NCBI RefSeq assembly: GCF_000244895.1
Contig: NZ_CM001441.1
Span: 4,244,198-4,308,197, forward strand
Length of the DNA stretch: 64,000 nt
Direction of reading: 5' to 3'
Source: Desulfosporosinus youngiae DSM 17734
GTDB taxonomy: Bacteria > Bacillota > Desulfitobacteriia > Desulfitobacteriales > Desulfitobacteriaceae
This document shows, one piece after another, positions 26,161 through 34,761 of the stretch. The position numbers and the translations under genes were made by a program. The notes below the pieces were generated by a model. The model saw only the letters and a program-made list of their open reading frames with translations, was not told the origin of the DNA and made no database searches. How positions within the stretch are numbered: the first letter of the stretch is position 1; every line of letters begins with the position of its first letter.

Positions 26161-27457
26161 GATTAAGTTAGGTTCCAAACTGGCTCTTTGCACCTTATCG
26201 GCATTTTTGCTTGCTTCGGTTGTTTTTTTAGCTGTACATAAAATCGGTGCTTTATGGATTGACGATAAGTTCCATGATCTTGCCTTTGTGGAGCAGCAGC
26301 AGGATTTGGAAATCCAAAACCTGCAGGAATATATCAATAACAGTCAGGCTTCCGCCCTGGACTATCATTTTGTCTCCCGTTGGGTAAAAGAGCGCGAGCT
26401 TACCACGTTATTTCTCTACTATGGAGACCGCCTGATTTACGACTCAACTATTTCTTATCACGCGGGAAATTTAGCAAGCGGCAGATTAACGGCCCCTTTG
26501 CCATGGCAAAAAACCTATTCTCTGCAGTTCAGTGACGTTGAGGTTACCGCTGTTGTCAGTACATTTTCCCGTCACCGCTTTGAGGATAGGCTGAACTTTA
26601 TCTGCCTGACCGTGTTTTTCTTTACCTTTTTCCTGATCATGCTTTACTATGTGCGTAGAAAAGTCGTTTATATACACCGTCTGGCCCAGGAGATAAAAAA
26701 TATCGAAACGGGAAACCTTAATTTCCCCATCACCATAAAGGGGGATGATGAACTTTCGTCCCTGGCCCGGGATGTTGACAAAATGCGCCATGCCTTGCTG
26801 AAGCAAATTATCCGCTTTCAAAAAGTACGCAAGGATCGCGATCAATTTGCGGTGCACATGTCCCATGACCTGCGTACTCCCGTAACCAGCCTGATTGGTT
26901 ATCTGGATATTGTCAATCAAAAACGCTGCCCCAGTAAAGAAGTACAGGAGCAGTATCTTCATAAGGCGGAAGAAAAAGCGCTCCAGCTAAAAGGGCTTTC
27001 GGAAAATATGTTCAAGCATTTTTTGACCAGTATGGATGAATCCCAATCGGAAGATATATTTTGCGACAGCTCTGCCATCAATCTTTTAATCGACGATGGA
27101 CTTGTTCTTCTGGAATCCCATTTATTTCAGTGCCTTGCTGCAAAATACGAAGGAGATCCGGCTTTCTTTTCCATTCGCAAGACTTCGTTGCAGCGGGTAT
27201 TCGATAATATTTTCTCCAATCTTCTTAAATATGCAAATCCGGCCTTTCCAATAGATTTATCATGCCATAAATCGGATAAGGGCTTGGTAATATCCTTTAC
27301 CAACCATATTCGGCAGGAAAAAACCGACACTGTTTCCAGTGCCGGAATTGGCCTCAAGAGTGCCGATGAAATTATCAGGCAGAACGGTGGATATCTGCGC
27401 ACCCATAAGCACGATGGTGTATTTCAATGCATTCTCTTTATCCCGGAAATACCTTAA
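26153..27457 (+). CDS. Sensor histidine kinase
   Basis: 434 residues from TTG after GGAGGGG. Two membrane segments enclosing an external domain of about 110 residues, HAMP, HisKA (HMSHDLRTP, His about 238), and an ATPase domain (FDNIFSNLLKYA; GIGLKSAD). The N-terminal half is closely similar to the kinase at 150-2282, but there is no binding-protein domain at the C terminus. Its last four bases overlap the convergent importer operon, which may be its target. Confidence 0.9.
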   Translation: MFKIKLGSKLALCTLSAFLLASVVFLAVHKIGALWIDDKFHDLAFVEQQQDLEIQNLQEYINNSQASALDYHFVSRWVKERELTTLFLYYGDRLIYDSTISYHAGNLASGRLTAPLPWQKTYSLQFSDVEVTAVVSTFSRHRFEDRLNFICLTVFFFTFFLIMLYYVRRKVVYIHRLAQEIKNIETGNLNFPITIKGDDELSSLARDVDKMRHALLKQIIRFQKVRKDRDQFAVHMSHDLRTPVTSLIGYLDIVNQKRCPSKEVQEQYLHKAEEKALQLKGLSENMFKHFLTSMDESQSEDIFCDSSAINLLIDDGLVLLESHLFQCLAAKYEGDPAFFSIRKTSLQRVFDNIFSNLLKYANPAFPIDLSCHKSDKGLVISFTNHIRQEKTDTVSSAGIGLKSADEIIRQNGGYLRTHKHDGVFQCILFIPEIP

Positions 27458-28071
27458 CAGCGTGCTGCGTTAAGGGCCGGAAGGTCGATGATCCGTGTGC
27501 AGACCTTTTGAGCCAGGGCTTCACTGTGTGTCACCACGATCATCCCCATATTACGCTCTTCCACGACTGAAAGCACCAGCTGCCAGATTTGCGCCTGGGT
27601 AATGACATCCAGCATGGTGCTGATTTCATCTGCAAGCAGAAATTTGGTTTGAGGTCCCAAGATCCGCGCAATGCAAAAACGCTGCATCTCGCCGCCGCTC
27701 AGTTCATTGGGCCAGCGGTTAAGCCACTGCTTTTCAATGCCGATTTTCTGCAGGAACCCCTCATCGGGAGTCCATGATTCCTCCAGGATCTGGCGCATTT
27801 TCCACCTTAGATTCACGGCCTTTTCAGGATGCTGATAAATAAGCTGGACAGGGCAGTAACCGGTGGTGGGCAGGGGCTTTCCCTCAAACAGAACTTCTCC
27901 CTCTGTGGGGGCCAGATAACCTGCCAGGAGCTTGGAAAGGGTGCTTTTGCCATAGCCGGAGGGGCCCACAAGGCCGACCCGTTCCCCTTTATCCACTGCA
28001 AAACTCACGTCTTTTAAAATCAACTCTTTTTTGGAATAACCAAAGCTGACATTTTTCACCTCAAGTAGCAT
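27454..28071 (-). CDS. Opp/Nik-type importer ATPase, F-like, short form
   Basis: 205 residues, shorter than the usual 250-330. Walker A GPSGYGKSTL, signature LSGGEMQRF, Walker B FLLADEISTMLD are intact, so the ATPase core is complete and only the C-terminal extension is missing. Overlaps the D-like gene. Similar short ATPases occur in CntF/NikE-type importers. Confidence 0.8.
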   Translation of the reverse strand: MLLEVKNVSFGYSKKELILKDVSFAVDKGERVGLVGPSGYGKSTLSKLLAGYLAPTEGEVLFEGKPLPTTGYCPVQLIYQHPEKAVNLRWKMRQILEESWTPDEGFLQKIGIEKQWLNRWPNELSGGEMQRFCIARILGPQTKFLLADEISTMLDVITQAQIWQLVLSVVEERNMGMIVVTHSEALAQKVCTRIIDLPALNAARC

Positions 28072-28993
28072 GCTTGCATCTCACCTCTCCTCCCCGCACT
28101 TCACGCATTTCCACACTACCGGAGCAGTCGTCGGTGCGGTACTGGCAGCGCGGCGCAAAAGGGCAACCGCTGGGCAAGCTGCCCGCATAAGGCTGGAGCC
28201 CGGAAATGGGAACGAAGTTGTTCTGGGGCAACGCATCCCACAGGGCTTTGGTATAGGGATGGCGCAGCTGCTCCTTTCCTGCGATAAAATCCTGTACCGG
28301 AGCTATTTCGATGGTTGTTCCGGCATAAAAAACGGCAATTTTATCGGCAATCCTGAGGGCTAAATCAATGTCGTGAGTGATGAGCATGACGGCATTTCCT
28401 GCATCAGAGATCTCGCGGAAATAGCGCATGGTCTCTTCCGCCACTTCCGGATTTAGCCCCGGGGTAGGCTCATCGGCAATGATGAGATGGGCGTCCGTAA
28501 TGACCGCCGTAGACACCAGCACCCGGCGCGCCATGCCTCCGGAAAGCTGAAAGGGATATTTCCGGGCCGTTTCCGGTGCCAGGTTGAAGCGCCGGAACAC
28601 TTCCTGCTGCTGCTTTTCCGTGCCATGAATACCGCGAACCTGTTTGCCGACCCGCATCATCGGGTCTAAATAACCCACCGACTGGGGAACCAGGGCGATT
28701 TCCTGGCCCCGCAGTTTTTTTTGCAGGCGGGGAGTAAGCTCCTGCCCGCAATACTTCATGGAGCCGGAGTAGGAACTGTTGTGAGGTAATATTCCTAAAA
28801 CAGCGTGGGCAAGCAAGCTTTTACCGCTTCCCGACGAACCGACGACCGCCAGGATTTCCCCTGCCTTTATGGCTATGTCCAGGCTGGATATGACCTTCAG
28901 CTCTTTCTGATTCAGTCCCCGGTCATACATCCGAAAACAAATGGATAAATCGTTGACCTCCAAGACGGGAGGCTTTGCTTTATTCTGTGACAT
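28061..28993 (-). CDS. Opp/Nik-type importer ATPase, D subunit
   Basis: 310 residues with Walker A GSSGSGKSLLA, signature LSGGMARRV (unusual ARRV in place of QRV) and Walker B LIIADEPTPGLN. The C-terminal oligopeptide/nickel extension with clustered cysteines is present (CPFAPRCQYRTDDC). Works with the 27454-28071 ATPase and the B/C permeases in the same operon. Confidence 0.85.
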   Translation of the reverse strand: MSQNKAKPPVLEVNDLSICFRMYDRGLNQKELKVISSLDIAIKAGEILAVVGSSGSGKSLLAHAVLGILPHNSSYSGSMKYCGQELTPRLQKKLRGQEIALVPQSVGYLDPMMRVGKQVRGIHGTEKQQQEVFRRFNLAPETARKYPFQLSGGMARRVLVSTAVITDAHLIIADEPTPGLNPEVAEETMRYFREISDAGNAVMLITHDIDLALRIADKIAVFYAGTTIEIAPVQDFIAGKEQLRHPYTKALWDALPQNNFVPISGLQPYAGSLPSGCPFAPRCQYRTDDCSGSVEMREVRGGEVRCKHAT

Positions 28994-29001
28994 AGTTCCT
29001 C

Positions 29002-29853
29002 CTATTCCTGTGCGCTGTAGGGATCGATAATCGTTCGCAGATTATCCCCGATGGCATCGAACAATAACACGATTGCCAGAAGGGCTGCGCCGGGCAGTAC
29101 GGTGAGCCACCAAAATCCGGAAGTCAGATAGCGCATGGATTCGGATAAAATAACACCCACCGCCGGTTGTTCCGGAGACAGCCCAAAGCCCAGAAAGGTG
29201 ATGGACGCCTCGTGTAATATGGCATGGGGGAACAATAAAATAAGCCCTACAATATACTGAGGAATCACATGAGGCAGGATATGCCGCACGGCAATAAACA
29301 TTCGGCTGCGCCCCATCTTGCGGGATGCCTGCACAAATTGCCCATTCTTTACCGCCATGACCTCCGCCCGGACAATACGGGCCAGATTGGGCCAATGGGT
29401 GATAGCGATGCCGATCATAACCCCCTGCAATCCCTTGCCCAGCATAAAAGAGATGAGCATCAGCAGAATCAGGTGGGGAATACCCTGGACCATATCAATC
29501 AGCCATAAAACCACTTGATCCGCTTTTTTCCCCATCACCGCCGAAAAGGTGCCCATAATGACCGCGATCACAGAGCTGATACCTGCCGCCAATACCCCGA
29601 TCAGAATGCTGGTGGAAAGTCCCTTGATGGTACGGGCAAACATATCCCGCCCCATCCAGTCGGTGCCGAACAGATGGGAAAATGAGGGCGGCTGATTCTT
29701 ATTTTCAAAATTGGTGGCATAGGCCTCCGGCGACATGAAAATACCCGCTGCCACGATGCCAAGCAAAACAACGATTGCCGCTGTGATAATGGTTAAGGTC
29801 CAGGTGCGGCGGTTAACTAAAGGTTTTTTTACTGCAACGATTTCATTCACCAT
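29002..29853 (-). CDS. Opp/Nik-type importer permease, C subunit
   Basis: 283 residues, N-terminal helix then FGTDWMGRDMFARTI, five more helices and EAA loop ASRKMGRSRMFIAVRHILPH. Overlaps the B-subunit gene by 11 bp. Confidence 0.85.
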   Translation of the reverse strand: MVNEIVAVKKPLVNRRTWTLTIITAAIVVLLGIVAAGIFMSPEAYATNFENKNQPPSFSHLFGTDWMGRDMFARTIKGLSTSILIGVLAAGISSVIAVIMGTFSAVMGKKADQVVLWLIDMVQGIPHLILLMLISFMLGKGLQGVMIGIAITHWPNLARIVRAEVMAVKNGQFVQASRKMGRSRMFIAVRHILPHVIPQYIVGLILLFPHAILHEASITFLGFGLSPEQPAVGVILSESMRYLTSGFWWLTVLPGAALLAIVLLFDAIGDNLRTIIDPYSAQE

Positions 29854-30832
29854 GGGCTGCCTCCCTAATCTGAGGGTCGATCACCGGATAAAGCAGATTG
29901 GCAATCATATTCCCGCAAAATACGAACAATGCACTGAACAATGCGATTCCCATCAGCAGCGGCGTATCCCCATGGGTTCCTGCCAGCACCGCGGCTTGCC
30001 CCAGGCCGGTATAGGAAAAGACGTTTTCAGCCAGCACCGAGCCGCCGAACAGTTCACTGATGGCCGCAAACTGCAAGGTCACCGCCGGCAAAAGAATATT
30101 GCGCAGTCCATGACGTCGTATGGCCTGCCATTTTCCTTCTCCCCTGGCCTGGGAAAAAAGCATAAAGTCGCTTTCCAGAATGTCGATCAGTTTCTGCCGG
30201 GTGTGCAGAGCAATGCTGGACACCCCGGTGATGGAAAGTGTCACCGCCGGCAAGATCAGATGATGTAACCGCTCCCAGACGGTCACCTCATGTGTCAGCT
30301 TACCGATCGGTGCGGCAAGCCCCAGGGGAAACCAGCCCAGCTTCACCGCAAAGACCATCATCATCAGCAGCCCCAGCCAAAATGATGGACTGGAGGACAA
30401 TAATAGGCAAAGTGCTTTGATCCCTTTATCAATGGGCTTATGGCGAAAGGCGGCGGCAATCACACCCAGCAAAAAGCCAAAAACCCCGGACAGCACCCAG
30501 GCAACTCCCATCAGCATAATAGATTGGGTAAAACGCTCTCCGATCACCGCCGTCACCGGCTGCTGAAAATAGTACGATTTTCCCATATCACCCTGAGCCA
30601 ATGCCTTAAGCCAGCTTACCAGGCGGCCGGCGGGAGGCTGGTCAAGTCCCCAGTACTTGGCAATCGCCTCTCGTTGTTCCTGACTGATGGCACTTTCTGA
30701 TCCGACGTAAGCACTGATCGGATCAATGGGGGATGCATCTGCCAGCAAAAAGGTAACGATGACCACTGCAACCAGTAAGGTTACTCCCCGAATAAAGCTC
30801 ACCCCGATCATTTTTGCTATGCTTTTATTCAT
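29843..30832 (-). CDS. Opp/Nik-type importer permease, B subunit
   Basis: 329 residues with about six helices. The external loop DQPPAGRLVSWLKALAQGDM and EAA loop ARGEGKWQAIRRHGLRN are typical. Separated from the binding-protein gene by a strong intercistronic hairpin. Confidence 0.85.
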   Translation of the reverse strand: MNKSIAKMIGVSFIRGVTLLVAVVIVTFLLADASPIDPISAYVGSESAISQEQREAIAKYWGLDQPPAGRLVSWLKALAQGDMGKSYYFQQPVTAVIGERFTQSIMLMGVAWVLSGVFGFLLGVIAAAFRHKPIDKGIKALCLLLSSSPSFWLGLLMMMVFAVKLGWFPLGLAAPIGKLTHEVTVWERLHHLILPAVTLSITGVSSIALHTRQKLIDILESDFMLFSQARGEGKWQAIRRHGLRNILLPAVTLQFAAISELFGGSVLAENVFSYTGLGQAAVLAGTHGDTPLLMGIALFSALFVFCGNMIANLLYPVIDPQIREAAHGE

Positions 30833-30860
30833 CTCACACTCATTTCTCCCTTTTCATGCA

Positions 30861-30897
30861 AAATGCGGCCAAACCACAACCGGGTATGGCCGCATTT
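30861..30897 (-). terminator. Intercistronic hairpin after the binding-protein gene
   Basis: Perfect 10-bp arms AAATGCGGCC/GGCCGCATTT with a 17-nt loop and only TTTTGC after it. Probably limits readthrough or stabilises the upstream message so that the binding protein exceeds the permease. Confidence 0.6.
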
Positions 30898-30919
30898 CAC
30901 TCTGATTCTTAGTTCCGGT

Positions 30920-32545
30920 TTATTTTACAGAGCTCCAATCCATGATGTTGCCCAATACCGCAAAGCCATGATCGTGAGGGTGGATCTTCTGTTCGCCGAT
31001 GCTGATTCCATCACGGACAAAATACAGATGACTGATGTTTACGATGTAAATATAGGGTGCGTCACCAAGGATACTGCCTCCGGTGGTTCCATCCCACTGG
31101 GCTTTCTGCCAGTATTGATTGGCTTCTTCCTGGGTGGTTGCCGCTATGGCTGCCTTAAGATACTTATCCACCGTTTCGTTATTGTAGGCAACAATGTTAT
31201 ACCAGCCGCCTTTTGCCGCATAAGGGCCATAAAGTGCATTGTAAACAGGGGTTGGGTTATAATCGCCGCCCCCTAACATAAAGGCATCCTTGTGCTTGCG
31301 GGGGTTACGGTCAGCGGAGGAAAGTCCTTCGGTGATCACGTTGATGCCAAAGACCTTGGCTTGCTCGCTGAAGGCCATGGAAATGGATTGACGGGTAGAA
31401 TCGTCCGAAGCATAAATTAATTTAAACTCCGCTTTCAAGCCATTCTTTTCGCGGATAGCGTCACCATTCGTATCCACCCAGCCGGCATCTTCTAAAATCT
31501 GCTTGGCAGCTTCCACATTGCCATCGGTGAGGATCACCTCTTTGTTATCCCATGGCAGACCCTGAGCAATGGTATAGGCAACCTCTCCATAACCGTTGAG
31601 CACCGTATCAATGATCTTCTGACGATTGATCCCGTTGGCCAGGGCCTTACGTATTGCCGGGTCACTGGTCACTTCATTACCGATTAGATACCCTTCTTTA
31701 CTGGTTTCACCAGGCTTTTGTACAGGCAGGGCTACTGTACGGAAGTCATTGGTTTTGCAATCGACCAGATTGTAGCCGGACATTCCCTTGACCGCAAGGT
31801 TTTCCGAAATTTTCGCTACATCAACTTGTCCGGCCTGCAATGCCGCGTAGGCCGCATCATCACTGAGGAACAGGAGTACAAGACGCTTGAAGGGAGGCTT
31901 TCCGCCGTAATATTGCTCATTTGCTTCCACAATCAGCTGCTGTCCTTTATCCCACTGGACAAATTTATAAGGGCCGGAACCAATGGGGGCTTGGGCATAA
32001 GCTGCCGGGTCGCTGTAGGCATGTTCCGGTACAATTCCCAAGGCGGCTGTCTGATAAACGAAGGTGGACATGGGCGATTTCATATGAAACACGACCGTAG
32101 CATCATTAGTTGCCTCTGCTTTGTCAAGCAGGGTCAGGTCAATGGTGGAAATACCGTTTTCCTTGGTCTTGTTGTAAGTAAAGGCCACATCCCTTGCGGT
32201 GAGCTTCTCACCATCGTGGCAAATCACGTCGTCACGAATGGTAAATGTCCAGGTAAGGCCGTCCTCGCTGACTTTATAGCCGGTAGCAAGGTCATTTTTC
32301 AACTGATTGTTGGTATCCGTATCCAGCAATTTACTTTGAAAAAGCGGAGTACCATGGCTGCCCCATCCCGTGCAAGGGTCATAGCCGGATTCTTTCTCCC
32401 CGCCAACGGCCACGATGACTTCGTCTTTCACAGCTGAAGGGTTACCGGAAGAGTTTGCCGGTGTTTGTGCCGAACAACCTGTGACAAGAAGTAAAATGCC
32501 CATGAGCCCTGCTACTAGTTTGGTTTTGATCCATTGTTTTTTCAT
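30920..32545 (-). CDS. Extracytoplasmic solute-binding lipoprotein (SBP_bac_5, Nik/Cnt-like)
   Basis: 541 residues with lipobox LLVTGCSA and family signatures TWTFTIRDDVICHDGEKLTA and GSGPYKF. First gene of a five-gene importer under a Fur-like box, so the ligand is likely a metal or metal chelate. His-rich EQKIHPHDHGF near the C terminus could contact metal; this is speculative. Confidence 0.85.
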   Translation of the reverse strand: MKKQWIKTKLVAGLMGILLLVTGCSAQTPANSSGNPSAVKDEVIVAVGGEKESGYDPCTGWGSHGTPLFQSKLLDTDTNNQLKNDLATGYKVSEDGLTWTFTIRDDVICHDGEKLTARDVAFTYNKTKENGISTIDLTLLDKAEATNDATVVFHMKSPMSTFVYQTAALGIVPEHAYSDPAAYAQAPIGSGPYKFVQWDKGQQLIVEANEQYYGGKPPFKRLVLLFLSDDAAYAALQAGQVDVAKISENLAVKGMSGYNLVDCKTNDFRTVALPVQKPGETSKEGYLIGNEVTSDPAIRKALANGINRQKIIDTVLNGYGEVAYTIAQGLPWDNKEVILTDGNVEAAKQILEDAGWVDTNGDAIREKNGLKAEFKLIYASDDSTRQSISMAFSEQAKVFGINVITEGLSSADRNPRKHKDAFMLGGGDYNPTPVYNALYGPYAAKGGWYNIVAYNNETVDKYLKAAIAATTQEEANQYWQKAQWDGTTGGSILGDAPYIYIVNISHLYFVRDGISIGEQKIHPHDHGFAVLGNIMDWSSVK

Positions 32546-32570
32546 AAAAATTCTTCAACCTTTCTAATTA

Positions 32571-32625
32571 AGAGTAATTATCATTCTCTGTTAAAAATTA
32601 TAGTATTGTTTTTCATCTATCACAA
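32571..32625 (-). promoter_or_regulatory. Sigma-A promoter overlapped by a Fur-like box
   Basis: Minus strand TTGTGA, 17-nt spacer, TATAAT (32597-32602). Just downstream, GAGAATGATAATTACTCT (32571-32588) resembles the Fur box GATAATGATAATCATTATC. Its position over the start region suits repression by a Fur-family protein (Fur, Zur or Nur). Confidence 0.6.
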
Positions 32626-32750
32626 TAATTAACAACCAGATTTCAGATTATTTAAGATTTTAAGACCCATTATAATCTATCCGTCTTAGCTGATTATAGG
32701 ACCATTCCGCCGCCATCTTTAAGAAACATAAGGTACTCTTTAAAAACACG

Positions 32751-32783
32751 GGGCCGTGTTGAAAACTTAGTTTCTCACGGCCC
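32751..32783. terminator. Probable bidirectional terminator
   Basis: Arms GGGCCGTG/CACGGCCC with a 17-nt loop. A TTTT run follows on the plus strand and a GTGTTTTT run follows on the minus strand. It separates the CbiX-like gene from the importer operon. Confidence 0.6.
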
Positions 32784-32859
32784 TTTTGCTTGCAAATAAT
32801 GGTATGATCACTATCGCTTCAATTTCCCTTCCTCTGCATCGCAAATATTCTCGTATTAA

Positions 32860-33252
32860 TTACTGAAAGGGTTCGTCAGAAAATTCATGGCCGATGGTCT
32901 CCTTAATACGCGAGTATGCCAAATTGGCTATGATATCATCTGCTCCTAATTCTTTGGCAACTATAATTTCAATTTGAGGAAATTGTTCCTTAATGTCCTT
33001 AATTTCTTCATAAATGCCTGTACTAACATACATCCCACGAAATAAAAACAAGGGCATGATGATAATGCGCGTAGCCCCACTTAATATTTTTACAATAATA
33101 GCACTCGGCAGGTCCGGTGTACCATGAGACACAAAAGCGGGTGTAACCGGTCTATTGACAAGATGAGTAACCTTATTTGCCACTTTGATTAGTCCATGAT
33201 TCGCTTCTAAGCTTCGACTGCCATGTCCAAGTAAGATTATTTCCGTTTGCAT
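32860..33252 (-). CDS. cbiX: CbiX-type sirohydrochlorin chelatase, short form
   Basis: 130 residues, ATG after GGAGGAGTA. The single-domain CbiX(S) fold is recognisable from LGHGSRSLEAN (metal-binding His about residue 10), FVSHGTPDLPSA and IIIMPLFLFRGMYV. Such proteins insert cobalt or iron into sirohydrochlorin and work as dimers. Here the gene is alone, not in a cobalamin operon, and is controlled by a perfect palindrome overlapping its promoter. That suggests metal-dependent repression and a possible role in cobalt handling. Confidence 0.75.
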   Translation of the reverse strand: MQTEIILLGHGSRSLEANHGLIKVANKVTHLVNRPVTPAFVSHGTPDLPSAIIVKILSGATRIIIMPLFLFRGMYVSTGIYEEIKDIKEQFPQIEIIVAKELGADDIIANLAYSRIKETIGHEFSDEPFQ

Positions 33253-33298
33253 TACTCCTCCTCCATCCTCATTATTAGTCTTATTGAGTAAACATCTC

Positions 33299-33337
33299 TA
33301 ATATAAATGCAAATGCGTTGCATTTGCATTTATATTA
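33299..33337. promoter_or_regulatory. 39-bp perfect palindromic operator upstream of cbiX
   Basis: 18-bp arms around GTT, containing ATGCAAATGC and its inverse. It lies downstream of a minus-strand TTGACA (33360-33365), covering the -10/+1 region, about 50 bp before the cbiX start. Size and symmetry suit a Fur/Zur-family dimer-of-dimers site. The regulator is not identified. Confidence 0.65.
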
Positions 33338-33566
33338 ATAGTATCCGCATTTATCTCTTTGTCAATACACAATTTGGAATGTGTACGTCAATTAGCATAA
33401 AATTCATAAGAAATACTTTCCTTCTTCTGATTGAATTGAATCCTGATACCCCCCTGCTGTGGGCGCTATCTATCCGCAACTTGTACCACAGAATAACATG
33501 AACGAAAAGTTCACCCGGAATATGATTCCAGGTTAACATAACCTCCATGAATCTGCTTGAAAATCC

Positions 33567-33600
33567 AAAAAATCTCCCCTTAAGACAGGAGAGATTTTTT
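33567..33600. terminator. Bidirectional terminator
   Basis: AAAAAATCTC/GAGATTTTTT arms with a 14-nt loop. The flanking AAAGGAATTTGT is shared with a similar terminator near 38150-38187, so the two are copies of one unit. Confidence 0.75.
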
Positions 33601-33622
33601 ACAAATTCCTTTGGTTTAATAA

Positions 33623-33856
33623 TTAGTGAAATGTCATGTTCTCGAACTCAGATAACAATTGGTTCCCCTCTGTAATATGGTTTTGTAAATGCTGAATGCT
33701 AGATTGATCATTGCTTTTTTGCAACTCTGTCATTTCTAAATTATGGGCATCGAGCGACCCTTTAAGGTCACTATAAAGAGTCATAGCATCTTTAAAGCGA
33801 ATCCCCCCCTGACCCTTCATTTGTTCATAACGATGTTTTAAACTTGAGCAGCTCAT
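33623..33856 (-). CDS. Small soluble protein, 77 aa, unknown
   Basis: Start ATG with GGATGGGTG upstream. The product is helical and charged (LKHRYEQMKGQGG, then SSIQHLQNHITEGNQLLSEF), with no membrane segment or metal-binding cluster. It follows the FecE-like ATPase gene by 134 bp and precedes a terminator, so it is probably the last gene of that operon. Confidence 0.6.
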   Translation of the reverse strand: MSCSSLKHRYEQMKGQGGIRFKDAMTLYSDLKGSLDAHNLEMTELQKSNDQSSIQHLQNHITEGNQLLSEFENMTFH

Positions 33857-33990
33857 GAAATTTCACCCATCCTTTCTTCAATACACTAATAGTATGAGGA
33901 AAGGATTCCAGCTTTATTCCTTGTAATCGCAGCTATTTCAACCTCTAGTAAGGATCAAACCCTCAACTTTTCCCTCAGTAGAATTCAGCC

Positions 33991-34761
33991 CTACTTCTCG
34001 TCAGGAAAAAAAGGAACAATAACGGGGATTCCCATGTATTCAATAACATGAACATTGATCCGATACACTTCTTTGATGTTTGCCGGGGTCATTGTATCTA
34101 ATCCGCCATAGGAAAAGACCCGTGAATCCTTTAGAAATACGAAACGATCACAGTAACGAATGGCAAGGTTGAGGTCATGAATAATGATAGCCACGCAGGT
34201 ATTGTGTTCCTGAGCAATTTCTTTGACTATTTGAAGCACTTCATGTTGATTGCGTGGGTCAAGGTTGCTTGTGGGCTCATCAAGCAGCAGGAGCTTCGGT
34301 TCCTGTGCCAGCGCTCTTGCCAGCATTACCTTTTGCACTTCGCCACCTGAAAGCTCCGTTACATTTCGCAGTGCAAAATCATCCAACTTCATTTTATGCA
34401 TTATGTCGCACACAATTTGCTTGTCCTCTGATGTTGAATCCCACTTGATATATGGTTTTCGGCCCAAAAGGATCGCATCGAACACAGTCATGTTAAGCGA
34501 TCTATTATGTTGCGACACATAGGCAATATTCTGTGCAAACATATTGTTAGTCATTTTAAACACGTTTTCGCTGTCAACCAACACTACCCCTTGCTGTGGG
34601 GGACAAATGCGGTCAATACATTTAATCAATGTGCTTTTACCTGCTCCGTTATTACCTAAAATGGCTATACATCGATTCTTTTCTATATCTAAGCTTACAT
34701 TTTCCAGTATGTTTCTTGAGGTTCGGCTATAGGCGAAACTGATATTTTTTATCTCAATCAT
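33991..34761 (-). CDS. FecE/BtuD-type importer ATPase
   Basis: About 256 residues from the ATG at 34761, which overlaps the permease stop by 8 bp. Walker A GNNGAGKST, signature LSGGEVQKV, Walker B LLLLDEPTSNLD. The family powers iron-siderophore, haem and cobalamin importers. Likely still functional, although its binding-protein partner is broken. Confidence 0.85.
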   Translation of the reverse strand: MIEIKNISFAYSRTSRNILENVSLDIEKNRCIAILGNNGAGKSTLIKCIDRICPPQQGVVLVDSENVFKMTNNMFAQNIAYVSQHNRSLNMTVFDAILLGRKPYIKWDSTSEDKQIVCDIMHKMKLDDFALRNVTELSGGEVQKVMLARALAQEPKLLLLDEPTSNLDPRNQHEVLQIVKEIAQEHNTCVAIIIHDLNLAIRYCDRFVFLKDSRVFSYGGLDTMTPANIKEVYRINVHVIEYMGIPVIVPFFPDEK

